From Acetilactobacillus jinshanensis_A (GTDB lineage Bacteria; Bacillota; Bacilli; Lactobacillales; Lactobacillaceae): DNA of 64,000 nt. The translations under genes and the position numbers were made by a program. Under the pieces are notes generated by a model. The model was not told the origin of the DNA and made no database searches. It worked only from the letters and a program-made list of their open reading frames with translations. Numbering within the stretch: position 1 is the first letter of the stretch; every line of letters starts with the position of its first letter. Of this stretch, positions 35,932 to 45,724 are shown in pieces. The stretch spans positions 434,001-498,000 of the forward strand of contig CP171343.1 of assembly GCA_043289735.1 (NCBI GenBank), written 5' to 3'.

Positions 35932-37300
35932 TTAATCACTCATTTGTAAATCAATCAAGCGGTTTAACTCCACGGCAAACTGCATCGGTAAACGCCGAGA
36001 GAAGGGTTCAATGAAACCCATTACAATCATCTTAGTGGCTTGATTTTCCGTTAATCCCCGACTCATTAAATAATAAAGATCGTCGGCGGAAATTTTAGAC
36101 ACCCTAGCTTCGTGTTCCAAGGCGCTAGTTCCGTTATTAATAATGTTCTTCGGGATCGTGTCACTGCTAGAGGTCTCATCCATAATGATGGTGTCGCATT
36201 CGATGTGCGATTTGCAGTGGTCACTATCCTTAGCCATGGTAACGTGACCTCGATAATTACAGATTCCGCCGTCTTTACAGATGGACTTAGACACCACGTT
36301 AGACGACGTGTGGGGAGCATTATGCTTCATGATCGATCCCGTATCTTGATAAACGCCGTGACGGGCAAAGGCCACTGACAGCATCAAGCCGTGGGCGTGC
36401 TCACCGTTCAGCCAAACGCTGGGGTACTTCATGGTCTTTTCCGAGCCTAAGTTGCCGTCGACCCATTCCATCGTGGCGTTCTCTTGAGCTGCTGCTCGTT
36501 TGGTCTCTAAACTATATACGTTATTCGACCAATTTTGGATCGTAGTGTATCGGCAGAAGGCGTTCTTTTTAACGAAGACTTCCACCACGGCCGCGTGTAA
36601 GCTGGATGCTGAATAACTCGGTGCTGTACACCCCTCGACATAATTAATGCTAGCGCCTTCATCAACGATGATTAGCGTTCGTTCAAATTGACCGGTGTTT
36701 CCCGCATTGATTCTAAAGAAGGCTTGAACCGGAACTTTGGCGTGAACGCCTTTCGGTACGTACAGGAACGTGCCACCGGACCAAACGGCCGTATTTAAAG
36801 CCGCGTATTTATTACAGAATGGTGATATCAAATGAGCGAAGTACTTCCGAACTAACTTCGGGTATTTCTGAAGAGCGGTATCGGTATCCATAAAAATGAT
36901 ACCCATTTTACGGAAGTCCTTCTTTAAGTTCTCGTAAACCGCATCGGATTCGTATTGAGCAGCCGCCCCAGCCAGGTACTTTCGTTCAGCCTGCGGTACC
37001 CCGATTCTTGAAAACGTATCCTTAATGGTATTGGGAACGTCTTTCCAAGAGCGAGACGGGTGATCAGTCGGCTTTTGGAAATACTTGATTTTACTTAAAT
37101 CTAATTTGGAAAATCAGGACCGAAATCGGGCATGGGCATCCTTTTAAAGATTTTGTAAGCCCGTAAACGAATTTTTAACATCCATAGGGGTTCGTGTTTA
37201 TTAGCTGAAATTTCACGGATCACGTGTTCATTTAATCCCCGCCCCGTTGAATAAACCGGCTTAATGATCTTTAAAACCGTATTGATATTGATGTTGATTC
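35932..37300 (-). CDS. sufB: Fe-S cluster scaffold protein SufB, 5' part frameshifted
   Basis: SufB is the core of the SufBCD scaffold that builds Fe-S clusters. The C-terminal 324 residues are intact, with VWSGGTFLYVPKGVHAKVP, EGCTAPSYSASSLHAA (conserved cysteine), SDHCKSHIECDTIIMDE and the C-terminal SRGLTENQATKMIVMGFI. The N-terminal part (GLNEHVIREISANKHEP, then SWKDVPNTIKDTFSRIG and YLAGAAAQYESDAVY) is in other frames above 36906. It is the last gene of the minus-strand suf cluster. Confidence 0.9.
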
Positions 37301-37301
37301 C

Positions 37302-37445
37302 TTACTTATTGCAAATCATTTTAATTAAACATAAATTACTCATTATGTTGGTAGAAGCTCGTGAAATAATGCAACCGCTAGCTTTAAAACTGATTTGCTT
37401 TAACTTATCCACGATGATGCTCTGATATAGATCCCTGAGCTGCAT
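37302..37445 (-). pseudogene. sufU: SufU-like scaffold/sulfur-transfer protein, remnant
   Basis: A 47-residue frame beginning MQLRDLYQSIIVD, which matches the SufU N-terminus, and then jumping to FKASGCIISRASTNIMS, which matches the segment around the second zinc ligand. The first cysteine segment and the C-terminal two thirds are missing. Position between sufS and sufB supports the call. Confidence 0.65.
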
Positions 37446-37454
37446 GAAAGAATT

Positions 37455-38067
37455 TCACGACCTTTCTGACGCAATTAACTAACCGATCACAATCTTCTCG
37501 GTGTTATAAAAGTATAGACTTGCCCGGACCGTTGCAGAGGCCTTTAAACATTGGTTAATTAACGGTTGGGCACAATGCTGCCCCGCCCGAACGTAAATAT
37601 GATTAAGATCCAAAGCGGTAGCGACATCATGGGGATGAATCTTGTGATAACTGGTCATACAAATACTGGCCTAAGTCAACGCAACGCTTTTGAATCCATG
37701 CCATCGAAAGCCGATTTAAGTAATTAATCGCGGTTCCTAAACCGATCACTCCTGAAATATTGGGAGTCCCAGCTTCGAACCGTTGAGGGACCGAAGCATA
37801 AGAAAAGCCTTGGATGGTAACGTTCTGAATCATTTCGCCACCCAATTGGAATCTTTTGCACGTTGATCGGCATTTCCGGCGCCATTTGAGCAGCATCTAA
37901 TAGAATCGGGCATGATTTATTAATGCTATCCGTAGTTCCACGAGTAAAGATAATGCTTCTCGGATGATGACTCCCAAGAAACTCGCTACCTTTTTACGAA
38001 CTAATTCGTACTGGTCAGTCGTTTTCTGGGCAGGGGTATAAACGCTTCGGTGAACGTTAAAATTATC
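37455..38067 (-). pseudogene. sufS: Cysteine desulfurase SufS, fragments joined by deletions
   Basis: PLP enzyme that takes sulfur from cysteine for Fe-S assembly. It begins mid-gene with NVHRSVYTPAQKTTDQYE, then REIIFTRGTT-like sequence in shifted frames, LLDAAQMAPEMPINVQK, FQLGGEMIQNVT, RFEAGTPNISGVIGLGTA and the C-terminal HIYVRAGQHCAQPL with the active-site cysteine. The PLP-lysine segment (SGHK region) is missing. The front is joined in frame to sufD at about 38067. As written it is non-functional. Confidence 0.85.
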
Positions 38068-38840
38068 CTTACCGACACTTGCGGAATGGCCCGCTTCGAC
38101 ATCGTTATCACGAATTAACAACACCGGTGCGATCATTCCCTGACTATCCCGATCGAGAGTTAATAACCTGGCCGATTGATCGGAATTAGTTTGGCGAGCA
38201 CCCTCAACGATCTTGCCGACCGTATAACAATGAGTGGCCGCTTGATTAGCAACGATTCCCCGCTGGCGGATAATTCCGGTAGTATGGCTCTGGCGATTGA
38301 CCACGTCATTATGAATGGCTTGGTACTGATGATGATCAGAGAGACTGACCAGGTTCAGGTAAGCTTCCGAACCTTCACCGTTCAAATCAACTTTGCCCTG
38401 ATAAGCGGTATCGTGCTGATTAAATAACGTGACGTACGAATCCAATCTTGAATCCTGGGCCAAGTATGCGTATAAGCCCTTCTGATTCTTTTTGGCGTTA
38501 GTCGTAGCGGAATCATAATAATTTAAACGGGTATTTTCACCCATTAAAATTTCTGTAATCTGCCGGGTGTACGGACTGGTCTCATGTCCAGAGGAATAAA
38601 CGATCGTTGCCTTAGAATTCGCTCCGGCGATGATCAACAAATGCTTTTCCTGTTTCATCGGGTCAATTAATTTTGATACATCGATGGGGTGTTTAACACT
38701 ACGTTCGAAGGAATGAAGACGAAAGCTCCGGTTTGCAAATAGGCAACGTGCTGAGCAGAAAACTGATCATGATTCCAAACGAAGCACTTCTCAGTCAAAT
38801 TCTCCTGAAGTAATTAGCATTGACGCCCCTTAAATGAAAT
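38068..38840 (-). pseudogene. sufD: Fe-S assembly protein SufD, lacking both ends
   Basis: Recognised by the beta-helix region GENTRLNYYDSATT, then FNQHDTAYQGKVDLNGEGS and GMIAPVLLIRDNDVEAGH. The last 70 or so residues are absent because the frame runs directly into sufS sequence (GHSASVGK then NFNVHR). The N-terminal segment upstream of 38658 is in other frames (VWNHDQFSAQHVAYLQTGAF). Lies between sufC and sufS as in other Firmicutes. Confidence 0.85.
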
Positions 38841-39657
38841 TTAGGCAACGACGGAGCAATCTGCTGAGCAACCACCCGTTTGAAAATTGCTTAATCGGAT
38901 ATATTTCACATCATCGTCCACCAGCTTCACGTGTAATCCAAGATCATCCCGAAGTCCTGCGTAGCCTTCACGTTCTAAGCGATTAGCTAGTTCAGGACCA
39001 CCATGAGTAACGACACGGCCGTCCATCATGACGTGAACGACATCCGGTTTAACGTACTTTAGGATCCGGTTGTAATGGGTAATGATCATCCCGCTGAAAT
39101 GCGGACTTCGCATGTGATTAATCCCTTGGCAAACCACGTGTAAAGCGTCAATATCCAGTCCGGAATCAATTTCGTCCAGAATCGCCAAGCGAGGATTAAG
39201 CATCATCATTTGCAAGATTTCGTTCCGTTTCTTTTCACCACCGGAGAAGCCCTCGTTTAGATAACGTTCAGCGTAAGAATCGTCCATATCCAAAAGCTGC
39301 ATATTGTTATGCATCGCTTTCAAGAAGATGGGTCGCTTCGACCGCTTGCCGAATAAAATCAGCATTTTTAACCCCTTTGATTTCCATCGGATATTGCATC
39401 CCGATAAACAATCCTAGACGGGCCCGTTGATCGGTCGACATATGGCTTAATTCTTGGCCGTTAAAATTAATCGAGCCCTGGGTAACTTGATACCTGGGTG
39501 ATCCCATAATCGTCTGGGACAGGGTCGATTTCCCGGTCCCGTTCGGTCCCATAATGGCGTGAATCTCACCGTCGGGAATCGTCAAGTTAACGCCCTTCAA
39601 GACTTCCCGGTTATTTTCTTTAATTTTGACGTGTAAATTACGAATAACTAAACCCAA
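38841..39657 (-). CDS. sufC: Fe-S assembly ATPase SufC, frameshifted
   Basis: Cytoplasmic ABC-type ATPase of the SufBCD complex. Walker A GPNGTGKST near residue 37, signature FSGGEKKRNE, Walker B LAILDEIDSGLD and the H-loop ITHYNRIL are all present. The frame changes near 39340, and the final 20 residues (ending GGCSADCSVVA) run beyond the usual stop. TTG start at 39657 with AAAGGAG upstream. First gene of the suf cluster. Confidence 0.92.
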
Positions 39658-39670
39658 ATTAAAGCTCCTT

Positions 39671-40189
39671 TTAATGGACTAACTTATCCCAGATCACAAC
39701 GTGGTTAGCCTTTAACGACTTCTTGACATCGATAATGCGTTGATTAGAGCTGCCCCGAAACTGAAGGGTCAGATCCTTTTTACTCTGCAGAAAACGGCCG
39801 TCAACTAATATGTCGATTAATGACAAGAGCTTCAAGCGATCGAAGGATTCCTTCATTAACTCTTCCCATTTAAAGCCGGTCCATGACCAGATATCTTTCG
39901 TGTGGCCAAAGACCTTGCGAACTCGTTCGCAAAGCCGGATACAAACTTGAGTGTTCAAGAACGGTTCACCGCCCAAGAGCGTTAGGCCCTGAACATAGGG
40001 CTTACTTAGATCATGAATAATTCGATCTTCCAACTTTTTCGTGTATGGGCGTCCATAATGGAAATTTTGAGCCGCCTGGTTATAGCATCCTGGGCAGTTG
40101 AACAAGCAGCCACTTACGTAAAGGCTGCAACGGACCCCTTCTCCGTCAACGAAGTTAAAAGGCTTGTAACTAGCAACGTATTTATAAAT
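39671..40189 (-). CDS. nrdG: Anaerobic ribonucleotide reductase activating protein NrdG, joined in frame to an Nramp fragment
   Basis: Radical-SAM activase that installs the glycyl radical on NrdD. YKPFNFVDGEGVRCSLYVSG is followed by the 4Fe-4S cysteines in SGCLFNCPGCYN and by LTLLGGEPF. About 170 residues match a full NrdG. The open frame actually begins at 40360 in Nramp transporter sequence (LPNQYRMHGIYK), so the native start is lost. It lies opposite nrdD rather than directly after it. Confidence 0.9.
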   Translation of the reverse strand: MYKYVASYKPFNFVDGEGVRCSLYVSGCLFNCPGCYNQAAQNFHYGRPYTKKLEDRIIHDLSKPYVQGLTLLGGEPFLNTQVCIRLCERVRKVFGHTKDIWSWTGFKWEELMKESFDRLKLLSLIDILVDGRFLQSKKDLTLQFRGSSNQRIIDVKKSLKANHVVIWDKLVH

Positions 40190-40830
40190 ACCATGCATTC
40201 GATATTGATTAGGTAACGCCTTTGCTTCCAGCAATAACAAGAAGCCAAGGACGATCGGCAGTAACAAAGCGTTCATAACTTCAATCGCAACGGTCACGGT
40301 GACTAAATTAAAGGGTACTAGTGAAATTGCAGCACTTATGATAAACGTCAAAGCATACATCCCATAAAAGCCGGCGGTCTTTCGGTTAACGGTTCGTTCA
40401 AACTATGGGGCCAATTTAAGACTTCGGTCATACCCCAGGTTCCTGCTAACGCGACCACCAGCGCAGCTACGATTGAGCCACCTAAAATGCTGGCACCGAT
40501 TAGCAAACAAAACAATGAAGCCAATCATGATCGCTTGGGTGATTACGGTTCCAATACCGGTATCAATCTGCTCTTTCTTGATTGATTTAACCGAAAGTCG
40601 TTTATCAACTACGGCGCCCTGCTGATAAAAAATCATCCAAGGCATAATTACCGCACCTACATTCGCCGCAATTAAATAAATGTACGAAGAATTATTCCAG
40701 GGAACGTGAAATGCCAAATAATTCACTGACCCCGGCGACTCCGATAAATTCGGTTAATAAAGCGCCAATTACTGATACCATCAACGTAAATAATGAGTGT
40801 TATATCTGTTTATTAATAATCATCTTTTTC
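40190..40830 (-). pseudogene. Nramp-type divalent metal transporter remnant (MntH-like)
   Basis: The minus strand carries pieces of an Nramp H+/Mn2+ symporter: ALLTEFIGVAGVSELFG-like sequence near 40730-40760, then IAANVGAVIMPWMIFYQQG (helix 6 region with the MPW motif), KKEQIDTGIGTVITQA, and the last helix with ALLLPIVLGFLLLLE. Frames differ, the N-terminal half is missing, and the end is fused to nrdG. Confidence 0.8.
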
Positions 40831-40845
40831 TAAATTTATATATGC

Positions 40846-40912
40846 GTGATATATTTGAGACATGCACAAGATATAGTACATATATCTAAATTCACTAAGG
40901 AGAGTTATTTTG
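40846..40912 (+). promoter_or_regulatory. Upstream region of nrdD with NrdR-box-like repeats
   Basis: Imperfect palindromic AT repeats (GCGTGATATATTTGAG at 40842-40860 and ACAAGATATAGTACA at 40866-40880) resemble NrdR boxes (ACACWATATAWWGTGT-like) in position and composition, ahead of AAGGAGAG and a TTG start at 40910. The match is partial. Confidence 0.35.
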
Positions 40913-43100
40913 AAGACTGCAACCATTAACTTGATCATTTACTTAAAGGCCAAATTATTAAACGCGGCGGTGACAAAACACCGTTTTATCAATACAAATT
41001 GGATTTCATTCTGAAGCAATTAAACGTACCTCAGGATTTACGAATTAAATTTAAGAAGCATCTTTATAATCGATTTAAGGAGGTCAAAATAATTTATACT
41101 ACCCAGATTCGTGAAGAATTTCACGATTTTTCATTAAAAATAACCTTAACTAAGATGCTAAAAAATACACTGAACACTTCAAAAAGCAGCAAAAACATTT
41201 TAAGGATGCCACTAACGTTCAGCTACAAATGGAACGTCTTTTCCATCGTGACCCTCGCATCGTTCATGAAAACGCTAATAAGAACAGTAAGGTCTTTAAT
41301 ACCCTACGTGACCTTCAAGCGGGCACCGCTTGCCGGGCCATCGGATTACAAATGCTCCCTGACATCGTCGCCAAAGCTCACCTCAGAGGTGATATTCACT
41401 GGCACGATCTAGATTACTCACCCGTAACGCCCGAAACTAACTGCAGTTTAGTCGACTTTAAAGATATGCTGGCCCACGGTTTCAAGATTGGTAACGCCTA
41501 CGTGGAAACTCCGAAATCAATCAATACGGCCATTGCTCAGATCGCCCAAATCATTGCTAACGTCGCTTCTCTTCAATACGGCGGGATTTCATTCAACCGG
41601 GCCGATGAAGTCTTGGAGCCCTACGCTAAAAAGAACTATAGTAAGCACGTTAAACGGGCTAAGAAATGGATCGCACCTAATAAGCGTCACCAGTTTGCGG
41701 TAGAAGCCACTAAGCGAGATATTTATGACGCCATGCAGTCATTAGAATACGAGATCAACACCCTTTTCTCGTCCCAAGGACAAACGCCGTTTACTACCGT
41801 CAACTTCGGTTTAGGAACCAGCTGGATCGAAAAGGAAATTCAAAAGGATATTCTTAAGATCCGGATTCACGGCCTGGGTAAAGAACGTCGAACCTCAGTT
41901 TTCCCAAAGTTAATCTACGTTCTAAAGAAAGGCCTTAACTTATATCCGGGTGATCCAAACTATGACGTTAAGAAGCTAGCCATTAAATGTTCGACCCTGC
42001 GGATGTATCCGGACATCTTAATGTACGATAAAATCTGTCAGATCACCGGAAACTATAAAGCACCGATGGGCTGCCGTTCCTTCCTACAGAAATGGACCAA
42101 TAAAGACGGTAAAGAAGTCAACGACGGACGAATGAACTTAGGTGTCGTGACCGTTAACTTACCTAGAATCGCCATCCTGGCTCACGGCGATAAAAAGCTT
42201 TTCTGGCAGATCTTTGACGAACGGATGCGGACTTGCCATCGGGCTTTGAAGTACCGAACCCATCGAGTTTGCCAGGCAAAACCGCAAAACGCACCCCTTC
42301 TTTATGAATACGGTGGCTTCGGTAAACGACTAAAGCCTAACGAAAACGTTCGGCAGCTTTTCGATCATTATCGAGCAACCGTTTCGTTGGGCTACATCGG
42401 CTTTATGAAGTCGGGACCACCTTTGGCGGCGCCGATTGGGAACATAATAAGAAGGTTCACGCCTTCACCGTTGCCATCGTTCGGAAGATGCACAACCTTT
42501 GCCACAAGTGGTCCTTAGAAAGCGGTTACCACTACAGCTTATACTCCACGCCTGCTGAATCATTGACCGATACCTTCTGCCGTGATGACACCCGTAAATT
42601 TGGCAAAGTCAAAAACATCACCGATAAGGAATATTACACCAATAGTTTTCATTACGACGTGCGGAAACAACCGACCCCGTTCGAAAAGCTTTCGTTCGAA
42701 CAGGCCTATCCACCTTACGCCGCCGGTGGATTCATTCATTACTGCGAATATCCAAATCTAAAAATGAACCCAGCCGCTCTAGAAGCCGTTTGGAACTGGG
42801 CTTACAATCACGTCGGTTACTTAGGGACCAACACGTCGATCGATAAGTGTTTCAAGTGTGGCTTCAAGGGTGACTTCAAAGCCACGTCAAAAGGCTTTGT
42901 CTGCCCGCAATGTGGTAACAGTGATCCGCGCTACTGTGACGTGGTCAAGCGACTATGCGGTTACTTAGGTAATCCGCAAGCCCGACCGATGGTTCACGGC
43001 CGTCAAATGGAAATCGCGTCCCGTAAAAAGAACATGACTACCGGGATGATCGATAACGTCGCTAATTACGAAAAGGATGGTTCGCTTATGATTACGTTTA
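40910..43100 (+). CDS. nrdD: Anaerobic ribonucleoside-triphosphate reductase NrdD, frameshifted; runs in frame into tdk
   Basis: Glycyl-radical enzyme making dNTPs without oxygen. The large central frame (41229-42518) contains TPETNCSLVDFKDMLAHGF, SLQYGGISFNRADEVL and MYPDILMYDK. A second frame (42488 on) has the C-terminal zinc site CFKCGFKG...CPQCGN and the glycyl-radical loop RLCGYLGNPQARP near 42950-42990. The N-terminal ATP-cone region (40910-41228) is broken. The last codons pass without a stop into thymidine kinase at 43103. Confidence 0.92.
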
Positions 43101-43102
43101 AA

Positions 43103-43589
43103 ATGGCACAGTTTTTCTATTATTATGGTGCAATGAACAGCGGTAAAAGTATCGAAGTTTTAAAAGTTGCTCATAATTATCGTGAACAGGGTAAGCCGGT
43201 AATCGTGATGACCAGCGCGGTCGATACTCGAGAAAAGTTCGGTACCGTCAAATCACGAATGGGGCTTAGCTGCCCCGCTTACCCGATCCGATGAAGCCCA
43301 GTTCTTAAAGAAGCATCACATCATTGAACTAGCTAAGGTCGTGGATCAGCTGGAGATTCCGGTGATGGCGTTCGGCCTTAAGAACGATTTTCAGAACAAC
43401 CTGTTCGAAGGCTCTAAATATTTGTTGCTGTATGCTGATAAGATTAAAGAAGTTAAGACCATTTGCTGGTTCTGCGGCCGAAAAGCGACCATGAATCTAC
43501 GGTTTCATGACCATAAGCCGGTTTACAGCGGGAACCAGATTCAAGTCGGCGGTAACGAATCGTATTATCCAGTTTGCCGTAAACATTAG
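43103..43589 (+). pseudogene. tdk: Thymidine kinase, internal deletion
   Basis: Type II thymidine kinase phosphorylating deoxythymidine in salvage. P-loop YGAMNSGKS at residue 8, DTREKFGTVKSRMGL, then in another frame DEAQFLKKHHIIELA, FGLKNDFQNNLFEGSKYLL and the zinc cysteines WFCGRKA ... CRKH. About 18 residues before DEAQFL are missing, with a frame change at 43265. No stop separates it from nrdD. IS982 lies 20 bases downstream. Confidence 0.88.
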
Positions 43590-43608
43590 AAAATTAAATT
43601 AATTAATC

Positions 43609-44581
43609 ATTACTCGTTTGGCTAGTTCAGTATATTCAGTTTCAATAGTGTATCAACAAGCAAAGCTTGCTCAAGCCTAGTTTGGAAGCCATCCAATGAC
43701 CTTCCCGTATTATGCTCAATATGGAATAACTGATTCAATCTTGAAAATACGGTTTCAATATGGCGACGTAGTCGCCTTAAAAGACTGTCGTCATAGGAAT
43801 ATTGCTTCATGTTTGAACGTACTGGCGTCCAAAACCAGATTCCATGTTTTGCCAAGTATTCTTTTAGTCTTTTACTGATGTAACCTTCATCAGCTAGGAT
43901 ATGTCGACATGGATACTCATTAACTAAAGTTTTCACCATTTTAATATCATGGATGGATGCTTTGGTTATGGTATAAGTAAGGACTATTCCTGAATCGGAA
44001 ACTTCAAAGCTGCCTTTAAATCCGTAATAATACATCTTTTTAGTAGATTTAAAACCGATATTTGCATAGCGATTTAAGAGCGTAGCTCTTGTATTACGCA
44101 CATATTTACATAAAGGCATCGGAAGACTGTCAATTATGGAATATCTTGGATGAACATATTTTTCAATAAGTCTAAAACGTATGATTTGAAGAACAACGCC
44201 ATCTCGATTACAAATTCGATTAAAGCGTGATTCTTCAGGCATTCTATTAGGACTTATTACATCGTTGTTCATCACAAAATAATAAAATCTCAGCCTAGTG
44301 TTAATTCCAAGTAATTCTTGTAAGCACATTAACGACAATACTTCCACATCAGTTAATTTAGAATGATTGACATTTCGCCTTCGGCGGAAATGACTGCAGA
44401 TAAAGGCTTTATAGAGTGGCTTAATTGCGTTGATACAAGATTGAAATTGTAATAATGAATGATTATTAGTATACTGAACTTGGTCGGACATAAGCTACAC
44501 TTCCTATTGTTTAAGCTACTTTTAGTGTAGCCGACATGTTCGGCTTTTTTAATATCATCTCCAACTAGCCAAACGAGTAAT
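43609..44581. mobile_element. IS982-family insertion sequence
   Basis: A 973-base element with perfect 19-base terminal inverted repeats (ATTACTCGTTTGGCTAGTT at 43609-43627 and its complement at 44563-44581) and one intact transposase gene. No direct target repeat is visible. It is inserted just after tdk. Confidence 0.93.
43622..44491 (-). CDS. IS982-family transposase
   Basis: An intact 289-residue DDE transposase. The catalytic aspartates/glutamate are likely in YSIIDSLPMPLC (about residue 118), HILADEGYISKRL (about 200) and RRHIETVFSRLNQLF (about 243). The N-terminal region with SKLTDVEVLSLMCLQELL is typical of IS982 and IS1-like lactobacillus elements. Its frame is undamaged although its neighbours are broken, pointing to recent arrival or activity. 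Confidence 0.95.
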   Translation of the reverse strand: MSDQVQYTNNHSLLQFQSCINAIKPLYKAFICSHFRRRRNVNHSKLTDVEVLSLMCLQELLGINTRLRFYYFVMNNDVISPNRMPEESRFNRICNRDGVVLQIIRFRLIEKYVHPRYSIIDSLPMPLCKYVRNTRATLLNRYANIGFKSTKKMYYYGFKGSFEVSDSGIVLTYTITKASIHDIKMVKTLVNEYPCRHILADEGYISKRLKEYLAKHGIWFWTPVRSNMKQYSYDDSLLRRLRRHIETVFSRLNQLFHIEHNTGRSLDGFQTRLEQALLVDTLLKLNILN

Positions 44582-44758
44582 GCTAAGATTCCCGACCGGC
44601 ACCGAAATAACCGTTAGCCTTCTATGATTACGTTTTTTAGGTTTACATAAATATGATAAGAATATTACTACAACTAAGTTATCCAAGAAGCAGGTCAACT
44701 ATAATGTTATTCTCAGACGTAATCAAAAAGAAAGCCTGCTTTTCTTTATCTTAAATTT

Positions 44759-45166
44759 TTATTTAAAGCCAAACTTCTGGTACTGTTGTTTACATAGCAC
44801 TAAGTACTGGTTTAAGAACGGCTGTAAATTAGCGAGTTCCTTGAATTTACCGCTAACGTTAAACGGCGTGTGATTCTTATTTTTCTTAACTTGACTCTTT
44901 TTACAATAATTAGCGTAAATAACGTCATTATCCGTGAATTTAAAGCCGTTTGTTTTCATATTAACGTAAGCATTAAAAATTCGGTATTTATTATTCTTAC
45001 GGGTAATCAATGACTTGGGTTGTAGAACTTCGATCTTGGCAACGAAAACGTCCAACTTTTTCTTTGAAATTCCGACTTTGATTTCGTTTAGGGGTGATTT
45101 CTTATCGGGTTGTGTGTTTGCAAAGGCTTGGCCACCTTTGACCAAGGCCTTTTTCTTATCAGCCAT
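44759..45166 (-). CDS. Hypothetical basic protein, 135 residues
   Basis: A Lys- and Asn-rich protein starting MADKKKALVKGGQAFANT. The middle (KKKLDVFVAKIEVLQPKSL, YRIFNAYVNMKTNGF) looks strand-rich. No signal peptide, no recognised family. Between IS982 and an SDR remnant. Confidence 0.5.
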   Translation of the reverse strand: MADKKKALVKGGQAFANTQPDKKSPLNEIKVGISKKKLDVFVAKIEVLQPKSLITRKNNKYRIFNAYVNMKTNGFKFTDNDVIYANYCKKSQVKKNKNHTPFNVSGKFKELANLQPFLNQYLVLCKQQYQKFGFK

Positions 45167-45182
45167 CTTCTTAGCAACGTTC

Positions 45183-45580
45183 CTAAAGTTTGGATCCGGT
45201 TGCTTTGAAATTATCCTTCAGGTATTTTACGGAGTCAATCCCAAACATAAATTGGGCGCCCTGAATCACCATTAATACACCTTTACCGTTACTTTCGGCA
45301 GATGGATTAACTTTTTCCAGGTAATTTAATCCGCTAATGATTTGACGATATCCCATATCTTTCCAACTTAATGGCATGAAGACTTCATCCCGTTTGGAGA
45401 CGTCGGTCGTTAAGCCAATGGCTTTGCCACCGTTGGCATTAACTTCTTTAACGACTTTATCAATCTTGTCCTTTTGCGGGCAACTACGGCTACCGCAAAG
45501 CCGTCTTTACTTAATGTCTTAACGATGGCTTCACCAATACCTTAGCTACCTCCAGTAACTAATGCAACTTTATTACTCAT
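45183..45580 (-). pseudogene. Short-chain dehydrogenase (acetoin-reductase-like) remnant
   Basis: From an ATG at 45580: SNKVALVTGGS, then an in-frame TAG, GIGEAIVKTLSKDGFAVAVV, and in other frames GKAIGLTTDVSKRDEVF and GVLMVIQGAQFMF. These are the cofactor fold and central helix of an SDR such as diacetyl/acetoin reductase. The catalytic Ser-Tyr-Lys region is absent. Confidence 0.65.
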
Positions 45581-45724
45581 GGTATAAACTCCTTTTTTCT
45601 ATATATAATGTTGATTATACTTTCTTCTAATTGCTTCTTTGCATATTTTAATGCTGCTAAATTACTATTAACTATCATTTATATCTCAACAATTATTATA
45701 AATCTTATAATTATTTAATTTTCA

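Noticed and set aside
38841..38930. SufC with a special cysteine-rich C-terminal tail
   Set aside because: The tail GGCSADCS comes after the normal SufC end and probably results from a lost stop where the sufD start should be.
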